Below, in pieces: positions 57,572 to 64,000 of a DNA stretch of 64,000 nt. The DNA lies in contig NZ_JACDZE010000001.1 in assembly GCF_014042165.1 (NCBI RefSeq), forward strand, positions 1,076,595 through 1,140,594, given 5' to 3'. Below the pieces are notes generated by a model, which searched no databases, was not told the origin of the DNA, and saw only the letters and a list, made by a program, of their open reading frames with translations. The position numbers and the translations under genes were made by a program. The first letter of the stretch is position 1; every line of letters begins with the position of its first letter. The stretch comes from Moheibacter lacus. Lineage in GTDB: Bacteria; Bacteroidota; Bacteroidia; Flavobacteriales; Weeksellaceae.

Positions 57572-59923
57572 TTACTGATTGAAATTAATGGTGTCGTTGC
57601 CTGAATTTGCATTGCTGTTGACACCTTGGAGCGGATCTACGTATTCAACTGCATCTGAATAATCATAATCAAATGTTCCGCCCATGCTACCATAGCTATG
57701 GAATCCGGTAAGAGATGAACAGTCCCACTTCTCGTCGAGGTCTTTTGGTTTTTCAAATTTATCGGCAGTCGTCACCCCAAATTCTTTACCGTTTTTATAC
57801 ACACCTTGCATATAATATGCCCAAATCGGCAATGCTGTTGCTGCACCCTGCCCGCGGCCAGTGCTTTGGAAATGCGCAAAACGGTCTTCACAACCCACCC
57901 AAACGCCGGTCACCAAATTGGGTGTAATTCCGATGAACCAACCGTCCGAATTATCATTGGTTGTTCCGGTTTTGGAAGCAACTTCACTGTTGATGCCATA
58001 TTTGGTTCTTACCCATCTACCGGTACCTTTATTGGTTACACCCTGCATCAAATCGATCATGGCATAAGCGACATATTCGTTGACTACTTCTCTGGTTTCC
58101 GGTCGATAATCTTTGATGACACGACCAGTTTTGTCTTCGATTCTGACGATCAATTCCGGTTTGATATAGATTCCACCGTTGGCAAATGTACTCATGGCGC
58201 CCACCATTTCATAAACGGTTAAATCAGCAGATCCAAGTGCAATGGTATAATCTTTAGGGATTTTACTTTCTACACCTAATTCTTTTGCGATTTGGATAAC
58301 AGGTTCAACTCCGGTTTGGGCAATTAATCTAGCCGTCACTACGTTGGTTGACCAAGCAAGCGCGGTGCGTAAATCTTGACTTCCACCATATTTTCCATTT
58401 GCATTTCGCGGTTTCCAGTTCCCGATGGAAAAGGGAGCGTTTGAAACGGTATTACAAGGTGTGTAGTTCATTTGGTTAATCGCAGTCACATAGACAAATG
58501 GTTTGAATACTGATCCGACTTGTCTACGAGCTTGTTTGACATGGTCATATTTAAAATAATCCCAATTGATCCCACCGACCCAAGCTTTTATGGTCCCGTC
58601 TTTTGGGTCCATGGACATCATTCCCGCTTGTAAAATATGTTTATGGTACTGGATCGAGTCCATTAGCGACATGTTTTTTCTATACTCCACACCATCCCAA
58701 GTAAAGATTTTGACAGAGTCTTTTGGTTTTTTAAATTCGGCTAGTATTTCTTCTTCAGATTTCCCTAAATTTTTCCAGTGTTTGTAAACATGCGTATTTT
58801 TCATCGCTCGCTGGAAAATACGCTGTCTTTTTTCCTCTGAAAGTCCATAGAAAGGTGCTTTTTTATTGTTTTTATGTTCAGCGAAAAAGGTTTTTTGGAT
58901 CGTTTTTAAGTGTTTGGCAACTGCATCTTCTGCCATTTTTTGCATGCGCGAGTCAAGTGTGACATAGATTTTCAGTCCGTCTTTGTACAAATTGTATTTT
59001 TTTCCGGTTTCTTTTTCTAAATTTTTAAAATATTCCTGAATTTCTCTTCTTAATTCATGTTTATAATAAGCCGAATAAGATTCACTGATCGTATTGATTT
59101 CTTGTTTGTCTATTTTGATCGGTTTGGCTTTGGCATTTGTTGCTTCTTCTTTTGTCAGGAAGTTGTATTTGACCATTTGGTTTAAAACGACATCGCGTTC
59201 ATGTTTGGCATCATTTGGGTTTCGGATAGGATTAAATGCCACCGGATTTTTTAGCATGGCGATCAACATAGCCGATTCTTCCAAAGTCAATTTACTTGTG
59301 GTCGTATTAAAATAAACTTTTGAGGCCAACTCAATTCCATTTGCATTATAAACGAAATCAAATTTGTTCAAATACATGACGATGATTTCTTCCTTTGTGT
59401 ATCGTTTTTCTAGTTCTACCGCAACAACCCATTCTTTTAATTTTTGAATTCCTCTTTCAAAGGTATTGGTCGAACTATTTACAGTAAACAATTGTTTGGC
59501 CAATTGTTGTGTGATCGTACTCGCACCTCCGGAACCTCCTCCGGATGTAATCGCACGCAACGTACTTCTCGGGTCTATACCCGAATGTTCCTCAAAACGG
59601 ATGTCTTCTCTCGCTAAAAGTGCATCGACTAAATATTGGGGAAGATCTTTATAAGTGACGGGAATCCTTTTTTCTGTTTCAAATCGATCCAATAAGACTC
59701 CGTCGGACGAATAAATTTCTGAAGAAACATAAATGTCCGGATTTTCCAAAGCTTGTACATCTGGCATTTCACCCAGAATTCCATGAGAAGTTCCCCAAAA
59801 TAAAAGGAATACACCTAAAATTCCTGCGATAAAAAGTCCCCAAAGAATGAATAGCATCCTTTTTATGGAAAAGGTTTTGCTTGGTTTTTTTGTTTTTTGA
59901 GTGTTTTTGTTTTGTGTACTCAT
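57572..59923 (-). CDS. Penicillin-binding protein 1A (bifunctional)
   Basis: A 783-residue class A PBP. One membrane anchor (residues 22-44) is followed by a glycosyltransferase domain with the catalytic Glu106 in REDIRFEEHSGID and GGASTITQQLAKQLF. The transpeptidase domain has SVFK (about 468), STN (about 525) and KTGTT (about 650). It polymerises and crosslinks peptidoglycan at the inner membrane. It is the last gene of the ricT-gldH-pbp1A operon, an order often seen in flavobacteria; the gldH stop lies 6 bp upstream. Confidence 0.95.
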   Translation of the reverse strand: MSTQNKNTQKTKKPSKTFSIKRMLFILWGLFIAGILGVFLLFWGTSHGILGEMPDVQALENPDIYVSSEIYSSDGVLLDRFETEKRIPVTYKDLPQYLVDALLAREDIRFEEHSGIDPRSTLRAITSGGGSGGASTITQQLAKQLFTVNSSTNTFERGIQKLKEWVVAVELEKRYTKEEIIVMYLNKFDFVYNANGIELASKVYFNTTTSKLTLEESAMLIAMLKNPVAFNPIRNPNDAKHERDVVLNQMVKYNFLTKEEATNAKAKPIKIDKQEINTISESYSAYYKHELRREIQEYFKNLEKETGKKYNLYKDGLKIYVTLDSRMQKMAEDAVAKHLKTIQKTFFAEHKNNKKAPFYGLSEEKRQRIFQRAMKNTHVYKHWKNLGKSEEEILAEFKKPKDSVKIFTWDGVEYRKNMSLMDSIQYHKHILQAGMMSMDPKDGTIKAWVGGINWDYFKYDHVKQARRQVGSVFKPFVYVTAINQMNYTPCNTVSNAPFSIGNWKPRNANGKYGGSQDLRTALAWSTNVVTARLIAQTGVEPVIQIAKELGVESKIPKDYTIALGSADLTVYEMVGAMSTFANGGIYIKPELIVRIEDKTGRVIKDYRPETREVVNEYVAYAMIDLMQGVTNKGTGRWVRTKYGINSEVASKTGTTNDNSDGWFIGITPNLVTGVWVGCEDRFAHFQSTGRGQGAATALPIWAYYMQGVYKNGKEFGVTTADKFEKPKDLDEKWDCSSLTGFHSYGSMGGTFDYDYSDAVEYVDPLQGVNSNANSGNDTINFNQ

Positions 59924-59929
59924 TTTGAA

Positions 59930-60388
59930 TTATTTTTTGTCCACAATTAAACTGATGTCTTCAATTCCAGATAAATTCTCTTCACGCATACCGTGCCAAA
60001 CTGAAAGTTGATAATTTCCGGTATCTTTTAGTGAAACGTTTTCTCTGTATAAAAGGTATAATTCTTTTAAACTATTTCCTTTCCCAACCCATTCGCCGTC
60101 TTGAAACGCCAAATAGTATTGCAAAGTATCGGTAAAAGTTTCCCCTTTTGGGGTAGTGAGTTTTGTAAATAAATAAAGATTGCTGTAGGGATATTCGTTG
60201 TTATTTCTGCTTAACAAATAGAAATCATATTTCCCGATGCTGTCTTTTACTTCGAAATTAAATGTAACAGCGGCATCTTTGTTCCAATTGTTTTGGGTAG
60301 CAACTTGTTCCTGATAAAAGTGGGGAGAATCACATTGTACAACCAATACAAAGCAAATCAAAACCATCAGCCAACTCTTAATTTTCAT
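59930..60388 (-). CDS. gldH: Gliding motility lipoprotein GldH
   Basis: A 152-residue lipoprotein from the ATG at 60388, with lipobox VVQC (about Cys16); a GTG at 60406 is a less likely start. The sequence SPHFYQEQVATQNNWNKDAA, the central YPYSNLYLFTKLTTPKGE and WHGMREENLSGIEDISLIVD match GldH. It is needed for gliding in Flavobacterium johnsoniae and associated with the T9SS machinery. The start overlaps the ricT stop by 11 bp, so translation is coupled. It is consistent with the three T9SS-exported proteins found at 29784-37853. Confidence 0.93.
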   Translation of the reverse strand: MKIKSWLMVLICFVLVVQCDSPHFYQEQVATQNNWNKDAAVTFNFEVKDSIGKYDFYLLSRNNNEYPYSNLYLFTKLTTPKGETFTDTLQYYLAFQDGEWVGKGNSLKELYLLYRENVSLKDTGNYQLSVWHGMREENLSGIEDISLIVDKK

Positions 60389-61859
60389 CTTTGTTCGGGT
60401 TATCACGGTTGTTTCTTTTTTTATTACGTGGTTGTCGAGACTGATTTTGTTTGTTTGGATTGGGCTTGCTTGAACTCGGTTTGTTTGGATTGGGTTTTGT
60501 CTCCTGATTTTGATTTTTGGGTTGCTTCTTTGTTGGATTTTGTTGTTTGTTTACTGGTTTGTTTTTTTGTTCAGTTTTTCGGTTTTCGTTTTTTGGCTTT
60601 TCAGTTCGACGATTTCGATTCGGACGGTTTTGTTTTTCCTTGTTATCGCCTGCTTTTTCCGTTTTTTGGTTTCTTTCCGGGCGATTGTTGTTGGATTTTA
60701 AATTGGTATTGGGTTTTTGCTTTTGTTTGTCTTGACGATTCCGGCTTTTATTTCGGTTGCGATTTTTTCGTTCAAATCTTTCAAGAGAATTCTCCTCAAT
60801 TACATCCACAAAATCATTTTTGACTTCTACTATGTTGTCCTTTTCTAAATCTTCTAAAGTTGCCGTTTTTCCACCTTTTTTACTGATTGCGATATAGTCT
60901 TTGATTTGATCCAAAGAAAATTTGTACCAATTAAAACCACCATCAGTATATGCAAACCACATTTCTTTTTTGAAAACATCGATTTTCATGCAACCGGCAG
61001 TTCCTTTTTCAGTTTCAAACGTAGTTTCCATCGAGGGAAATTCATCCAAAGCGTCTAAATAAGAATCCAGTTCGTAGTTCAAACAACATTTTAATTTACC
61101 GCATTGACCGGCCAATTTCTGAGGATTGATGGACAATTGCTGGTAACGTGCTGCTGCAGTATTGACAGAACGGAAATCTGTCAACCAAGTGGAACAACAA
61201 AGTTCACGACCACAAGAACCGATTCCGCCTACTTTTGCTGCTTCTTGACGATAACCTATTTGTTTCATTTCGATGCGGACTGAAAAAGCAGCCGCATATT
61301 GTTTGATCAATTCACGGAAATCTACACGTCCTTCAGCGGTGTAATAAAAAATGGCTTTGGTACCATCACCTTGGTATTCGACATCGGTAATTTTCATTTC
61401 CAACCCCAAATTCACTGCGATTCTTCTAGCGCGCATTTTGGTTTCCTGTTCCTTTGCACGAAAGGCTTGCCAGGTTTCGATGTCTTTTTCGTTGGCTTTG
61501 CGGTATATTTTTTTTACTTCTTCTGAATTTTCGGTTAGCTTTCTTTTTTTCATTTGAATTCTAACCAATTCACCGGTAAGTGTAACCACACCGATATCAT
61601 GTCCGGATTGGGCTTCCACAGCAACAACGTCGCCTATGCCCAATGGGAGATTATGACTATTTATATAGTATTGTTTTCTATCGTTTTTAAATCGGACTTC
61701 TACACAATTGAACGCCAATTGACCATTTGGTAAACGCATATTGGACAACCAGTCAAAAACGGGCAATTTCCCGCATCCTGTATCTACGCCACATGCACCG
61801 TTGTTCTTACAGCCTTTTGGCAATCCGCTTGATGAAGATCCACAGCTTCCACAACTCAT
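60378..61859 (-). CDS. ricT: RicT/PSP1 domain protein with long disordered basic tail
   Basis: A 493-residue protein. A Cys-rich N-terminus (MSCGSCGSS ... GCKNNGACGVDTGCGK) precedes the PSP1 domain at about 45-330, which has the family Cys cluster GSCGRELCCSTWLTDF and QCGKLKCCLNYE. In Bacillus, RicT forms an iron-sulfur complex that tunes RNA processing by RNase Y. Residues from about 360 to the end are almost only Asn, Lys, Arg, Gln, Pro and Glu and must be disordered; this tail is not part of PSP1. First gene of the operon with gldH and pbp1A. Confidence 0.9.
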   Translation of the reverse strand: MSCGSCGSSSSGLPKGCKNNGACGVDTGCGKLPVFDWLSNMRLPNGQLAFNCVEVRFKNDRKQYYINSHNLPLGIGDVVAVEAQSGHDIGVVTLTGELVRIQMKKRKLTENSEEVKKIYRKANEKDIETWQAFRAKEQETKMRARRIAVNLGLEMKITDVEYQGDGTKAIFYYTAEGRVDFRELIKQYAAAFSVRIEMKQIGYRQEAAKVGGIGSCGRELCCSTWLTDFRSVNTAAARYQQLSINPQKLAGQCGKLKCCLNYELDSYLDALDEFPSMETTFETEKGTAGCMKIDVFKKEMWFAYTDGGFNWYKFSLDQIKDYIAISKKGGKTATLEDLEKDNIVEVKNDFVDVIEENSLERFERKNRNRNKSRNRQDKQKQKPNTNLKSNNNRPERNQKTEKAGDNKEKQNRPNRNRRTEKPKNENRKTEQKNKPVNKQQNPTKKQPKNQNQETKPNPNKPSSSKPNPNKQNQSRQPRNKKRNNRDNPNKDEN

Positions 61860-61882
61860 ATATCTACATTAATTCTAACGTA

Positions 61883-61910
61883 CAAAGATAGAAATTTTTA
61901 ACGGTTGCAA
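61883..61910 (-). promoter_or_regulatory. Promoter of ricT-gldH-pbp1A (TTG-N17-TATCTTTG)
   Basis: On the minus strand TTG at 61910-61908 and TATCTTTG at 61890-61883 are 17 nt apart. Transcription should start near 61876, about 17 nt before the ricT ATG. Confidence 0.65.
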
Positions 61911-61920
61911 TTGGAAATAA

Positions 61921-62787
61921 TTATTTTCCGAAAACTTCAGAAAATGAAAAAGTCGAGTCCAGCAATATTCCTTTTTCTGTTTTGGTTACGGTAGCCAATT
62001 CTCTGTAGGGATCATGTTCGAAGAAAAAGATATATTCTTCTTCTACCGCTTTTTCTAAAAATGCTCCTTTTTCCTCTAAAGTCAAAAGTGGCCTTGTGTC
62101 ATAGCCCATGACATAAACGAGTGGAACATGTCCTGCAGTAGCAATTAAATCTGCAGTAAATACGATGGTTTTTCCTTTGTATTTGATCATCGGAAGCATT
62201 TGTTTGTCTGTATGACCGTTAACAAAGAGGATGTCAAATCCCAGTGGGGAATTTCTCAATCGATTTCCTTCAGTTGGAACATCGATGAAATTTAAATTTC
62301 CTGATTCTTTGATGGAAAGAAAATTCTCCGGTAAAAAGGAAGCTTTTTCTCTAGGGTTAGGTTTTGTCGCCCATTCCCAATGATCTGCATTGCTCCAATA
62401 TTTGGCGTTTTTAAAGGTCAATTCATAGCCGCCATTGGTCAAATCCATCTGTACTGCACCACCACAGTGGTCAAAATGCAAATGGGTCAAAAACACATCG
62501 GTCACATCCTCTTTTGAGAACCCATATTGCGCCAAAGAAGTTTCCAAATCATAATCTCCCCAAAGGTCATAATACCCAAAAAATTTGTCAGACTGTTTGT
62601 TCCCAATTCCGCAATCGATCAAAATCAAACGGTTTCCATCCTCGATGAGCAATGCACGCATGGCCAATTCGATTTTGTTCTGGCTGTCCGCGGGATTGGT
62701 TTTTTGCCAAATGCTTTTTGGGATCGTTCCAAACATGGCACCACCGTCCAATTTAAAATTTCCTGTTTCGATCGGGTAAAGTTTCAT
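61921..62787 (-). CDS. MBL-fold metallo-hydrolase
   Basis: A 288-residue protein of the metallo-beta-lactamase fold. The zinc motif HxHxDH is TH102LH104FD106H107 followed by CGG, with LILIDCGIG before it. VNGHTDKQMLP (third His) and VFTADLIATAGHVPL (bridging Asp) come after, and FFEHDPYRELATV near the end supplies another His. No signal peptide is present. Relatives include lactonases and many unassigned hydrolases; the substrate is unknown. It is divergent from pth. Confidence 0.88.
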   Translation of the reverse strand: MKLYPIETGNFKLDGGAMFGTIPKSIWQKTNPADSQNKIELAMRALLIEDGNRLILIDCGIGNKQSDKFFGYYDLWGDYDLETSLAQYGFSKEDVTDVFLTHLHFDHCGGAVQMDLTNGGYELTFKNAKYWSNADHWEWATKPNPREKASFLPENFLSIKESGNLNFIDVPTEGNRLRNSPLGFDILFVNGHTDKQMLPMIKYKGKTIVFTADLIATAGHVPLVYVMGYDTRPLLTLEEKGAFLEKAVEEEYIFFFEHDPYRELATVTKTEKGILLDSTFSFSEVFGK

Positions 62788-62865
62788 TTCTAATTTGTGA
62801 ATTGGTTTGAATTACAATTATACGAAATAAGAAACGGGAAGTTCCAAGTTCGAAGAAAATACTTC

Positions 62866-62873
62866 TAAATTTG
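62866..62873 (+). promoter_or_regulatory. -7 box of pth, predicted leaderless
   Basis: TAAATTTG fits TAnnTTTG and ends 4 nt before the pth ATG at 62878. No exact TTG lies at the usual distance. Confidence 0.5.
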
Positions 62874-62877
62874 CCGT

Positions 62878-63444
62878 ATGCAAAAATATTTAATCGTAGG
62901 ACTGGGAAACATCGGTGAAAAATACAAATACACGCGCCATAACATCGGGTTTTTGGCAGTAGAAGAATTGGTGAGAAAAATGGATGCGAAATTTACTCCT
63001 TCCAATTTTGGTGAAATTGCACAATTCAAATACAAAGCCCGTCCCGTGACGGTTTTGAAGCCGAATACTTACATGAATTTAAGCGGAGACGCCGTGCGTT
63101 TCTGGATGCAAAAAGAAGGAATTCCGATTGAAAATATTTTTGTGGTGACAGATGATTTGAATTTGCCATTTGGGACGATAAGGATGCGCGGAAAAGGCAG
63201 CGATGGCGGACATAATGGACTGAAAGACATTCAAAATAAATTGCAAAATCAAAATTATCCAAGGTTGAGATTTGGGGTAGGAAATGAGTTTGAGCAAGGA
63301 CGACAAGTGGATTATGTGCTGGGAAATTGGTCAGAAGAAGAAGTGGAGAAACTGCCGGAAAGGTTAAATTTTGTGGCGGATGCGGTTTTAAGTTTTATCT
63401 TTAGTGGATTGAACAATACGATGAATGCTTTTAATGGGAAGTGA
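62878..63444 (+). CDS. pth: Peptidyl-tRNA hydrolase
   Basis: A 188-residue enzyme that frees tRNA from peptidyl-tRNA dropped by ribosomes. LIVGLGNIGEKYKYTRHNIG holds Asn11 and the catalytic His21. KPNTYMNLSGDAV, VTDDLNLPFGTIRMRGKGSD (with the catalytic Asp) and GGHNGLKDI are the other conserved blocks. Length is normal. The mRNA probably starts at the ATG. A large hairpin at 63516 may end the transcript. Confidence 0.97.
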   Translation: MQKYLIVGLGNIGEKYKYTRHNIGFLAVEELVRKMDAKFTPSNFGEIAQFKYKARPVTVLKPNTYMNLSGDAVRFWMQKEGIPIENIFVVTDDLNLPFGTIRMRGKGSDGGHNGLKDIQNKLQNQNYPRLRFGVGNEFEQGRQVDYVLGNWSEEEVEKLPERLNFVADAVLSFIFSGLNNTMNAFNGK

Positions 63445-63447
63445 CCC

Positions 63448-63467
63448 TTCGACTCCGCTCAGGGTGA
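63448..63467. repeat. Second copy of the TTCGACT dispersed element
   Basis: TTCGACTCCGCTCAGGGTGA differs from 6131-6150 at 3 of 20 bases. It directly adjoins the 7-bp array that starts at 63466. Confidence 0.65.
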
Positions 63468-63514
63468 TGGAAGATGGAAGATGGAAGATGGAGGATGGAA
63501 GATGGAGGATGGAA
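63466..63514. repeat. Seven tandem 7-bp words (GATGGAA / GATGGAG)
   Basis: GATGGAA x3, GATGGAG, GATGGAA, GATGGAG and GATGGAA follow in exact 7-bp phase between pth and the rhodanese gene. A further GGATGGAAG appears at 63549-63557. Confidence 0.85.
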
Positions 63515-63515
63515 G

Positions 63516-63547
63516 AAATTTCCCACCCTTTGGGGCAGGGAAATTTT
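63516..63547 (+). terminator. Hairpin after pth
   Basis: AAATTTCCC (63516-63524) pairs with GGGAAATTT (63538-63546), with an inner CCC-TTT-GGG stem. Only a short T run follows, so termination is likely but not certain. Confidence 0.55.
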
Positions 63548-63582
63548 AGGATGGAAGTAAGTCGAATTAGAAAATTAACAAA

Positions 63583-63948
63583 ATGAGATATATATTATTA
63601 ATAATTAGTTTTTTGATGATTTTGACGAGTTGTCAAACTAAAATGGAAACCCAAGAAATCAGTTCAGTCAATGAAATTGCTCAAATTGATTTTGCAGATG
63701 AAAACAAGGTTTTATTGGACGTGCGAACTCCGGAAGAATTCAATGCCGGAAATATTCCCAATTCTGTCAATATTGATTTTAATTCGGATGAATTTGATGC
63801 GATGATTCAGGATTTGGACAAGGAGAAAACTTATTATGTGTATTGCAAATCGGGCAATCGAAGCACAAAGGCAAGTCAAAAAATGCAGGAAGCCGGATTT
63901 CAACATGTGGTGAATCTGAAAGACGGGTATTCGGCTTATCAAAAATGA
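63583..63948 (+). CDS. Rhodanese-like domain lipoprotein
   Basis: A 121-residue exported protein. The lipoprotein signal ends ILTSC (Cys17). A single rhodanese domain covers about residues 28-121, with LLDVRTPEEFNAGNIPNSVN and the active-site loop CKSGNRS (Cys88). Such domains carry a persulfide sulfur. The signal places it in the periplasm, tethered to a membrane. The stop codon overlaps the ATG of the next gene (ATGA). Confidence 0.9.
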   Translation: MRYILLIISFLMILTSCQTKMETQEISSVNEIAQIDFADENKVLLDVRTPEEFNAGNIPNSVNIDFNSDEFDAMIQDLDKEKTYYVYCKSGNRSTKASQKMQEAGFQHVVNLKDGYSAYQK

Positions 63949-64000
63949 TGGATCAACCCAACCCCGAAATACTTAAAGAACTAGTTGTTCACACCATGCC
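63945..64000 (+). CDS. Start of a further gene (3' end outside window)
   Basis: An ATG at 63945 (or 63948) overlaps the rhodanese stop by 4 bases and opens a frame MMDQPNPEILKELVVHTMP that runs to the window edge without a stop. Eighteen codons are too few to identify the product. Confidence 0.5.
   Translation, partial: MMDQPNPEILKELVVHTM

Noticed and set aside
60293-60823. 176-codon plus-strand frame opposite ricT and gldH
   Set aside because: The Phe/Cys/Val-rich peptide is the antisense reading of the Asn/Lys/Gln-rich RicT tail, not a membrane protein.
63466-63514. Coding repeat peptide (GATGGAA array)
   Set aside because: A 7-bp period breaks the reading frame in every copy, and no start codon with an open frame covers it.

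Overview
The window is a piece of a low-GC Bacteroidota chromosome, almost certainly family Flavobacteriaceae or a close relative. The evidence is several TAnnTTTG promoter boxes (some with an upstream TTG), weak or absent Shine-Dalgarno sequences, a SusC/SusD pair, three proteins with C-terminal type IX secretion (T9SS) sorting tails, the gliding lipoprotein GldH, a Bacteroidota histone H1-like protein, DUF5689 and DUF2797 proteins. No rRNA, tRNA, prophage, insertion sequence or CRISPR array was seen. The window cuts one gene at each end.

Layout. 1-5414: a secreted endonuclease/exonuclease/phosphatase protein diverges from a TonB-dependent receptor and a DUF5689 lipoprotein, a likely nutrient-uptake locus. 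5496-10756: SRAP protein, groEL-groES, a DinB-like protein, ruvB and a secreted unknown. 10842-17237: hemH and a glutamine cyclotransferase, then pgi followed by three unknown genes. 17418-22452: clpB, a TPR protein, a DUF922 protein and era. 22562-27638: a possible toxin-antitoxin pair directly before methylmalonyl-CoA mutase, then small membrane proteins and a DUF445 protein. 27719-27895: a 58-residue histone H1-like gene with its own promoter and terminator.

27960-37853 is the most distinctive stretch. A two-gene module is duplicated in tandem: a membrane protein with periplasmic TPRs, one transmembrane helix and a cytoplasmic LuxR-like helix-turn-helix, followed by a large T9SS-exported Asp-box beta-propeller protein. 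A third T9SS protein, of FG-GAP propeller type, follows. A third, more distant TPR-TM-HTH protein lies at 44710-46182. I infer a one-component membrane regulator paired with a secreted surface propeller; the target and ligand are unknown.

37903-44595: DUF2797 protein, GH3-family enzyme, phosphoenolpyruvate carboxylase, FAD oxidoreductase and RDD protein. 46520-50966: SusD and SusC without neighbouring carbohydrate enzymes. 51444-57318: ABC-F protein, DUF6973-like protein, AI-2E family transporter, gltX and a TlpA-like thioredoxin. 57572-61859: the ricT-gldH-pbp1A operon. 61921-64000: MBL hydrolase, pth, a rhodanese lipoprotein and the first codons of a further gene.

Intergenic regions carry several repeat types: arrays of degenerate 7-bp words at four separate sites, a TTCGACT-type dispersed element, and near-identical hairpins at 8443 and 37870. 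Four genes have a TAnnTTTG box exactly 4 nt before the ATG, which predicts leaderless transcripts.
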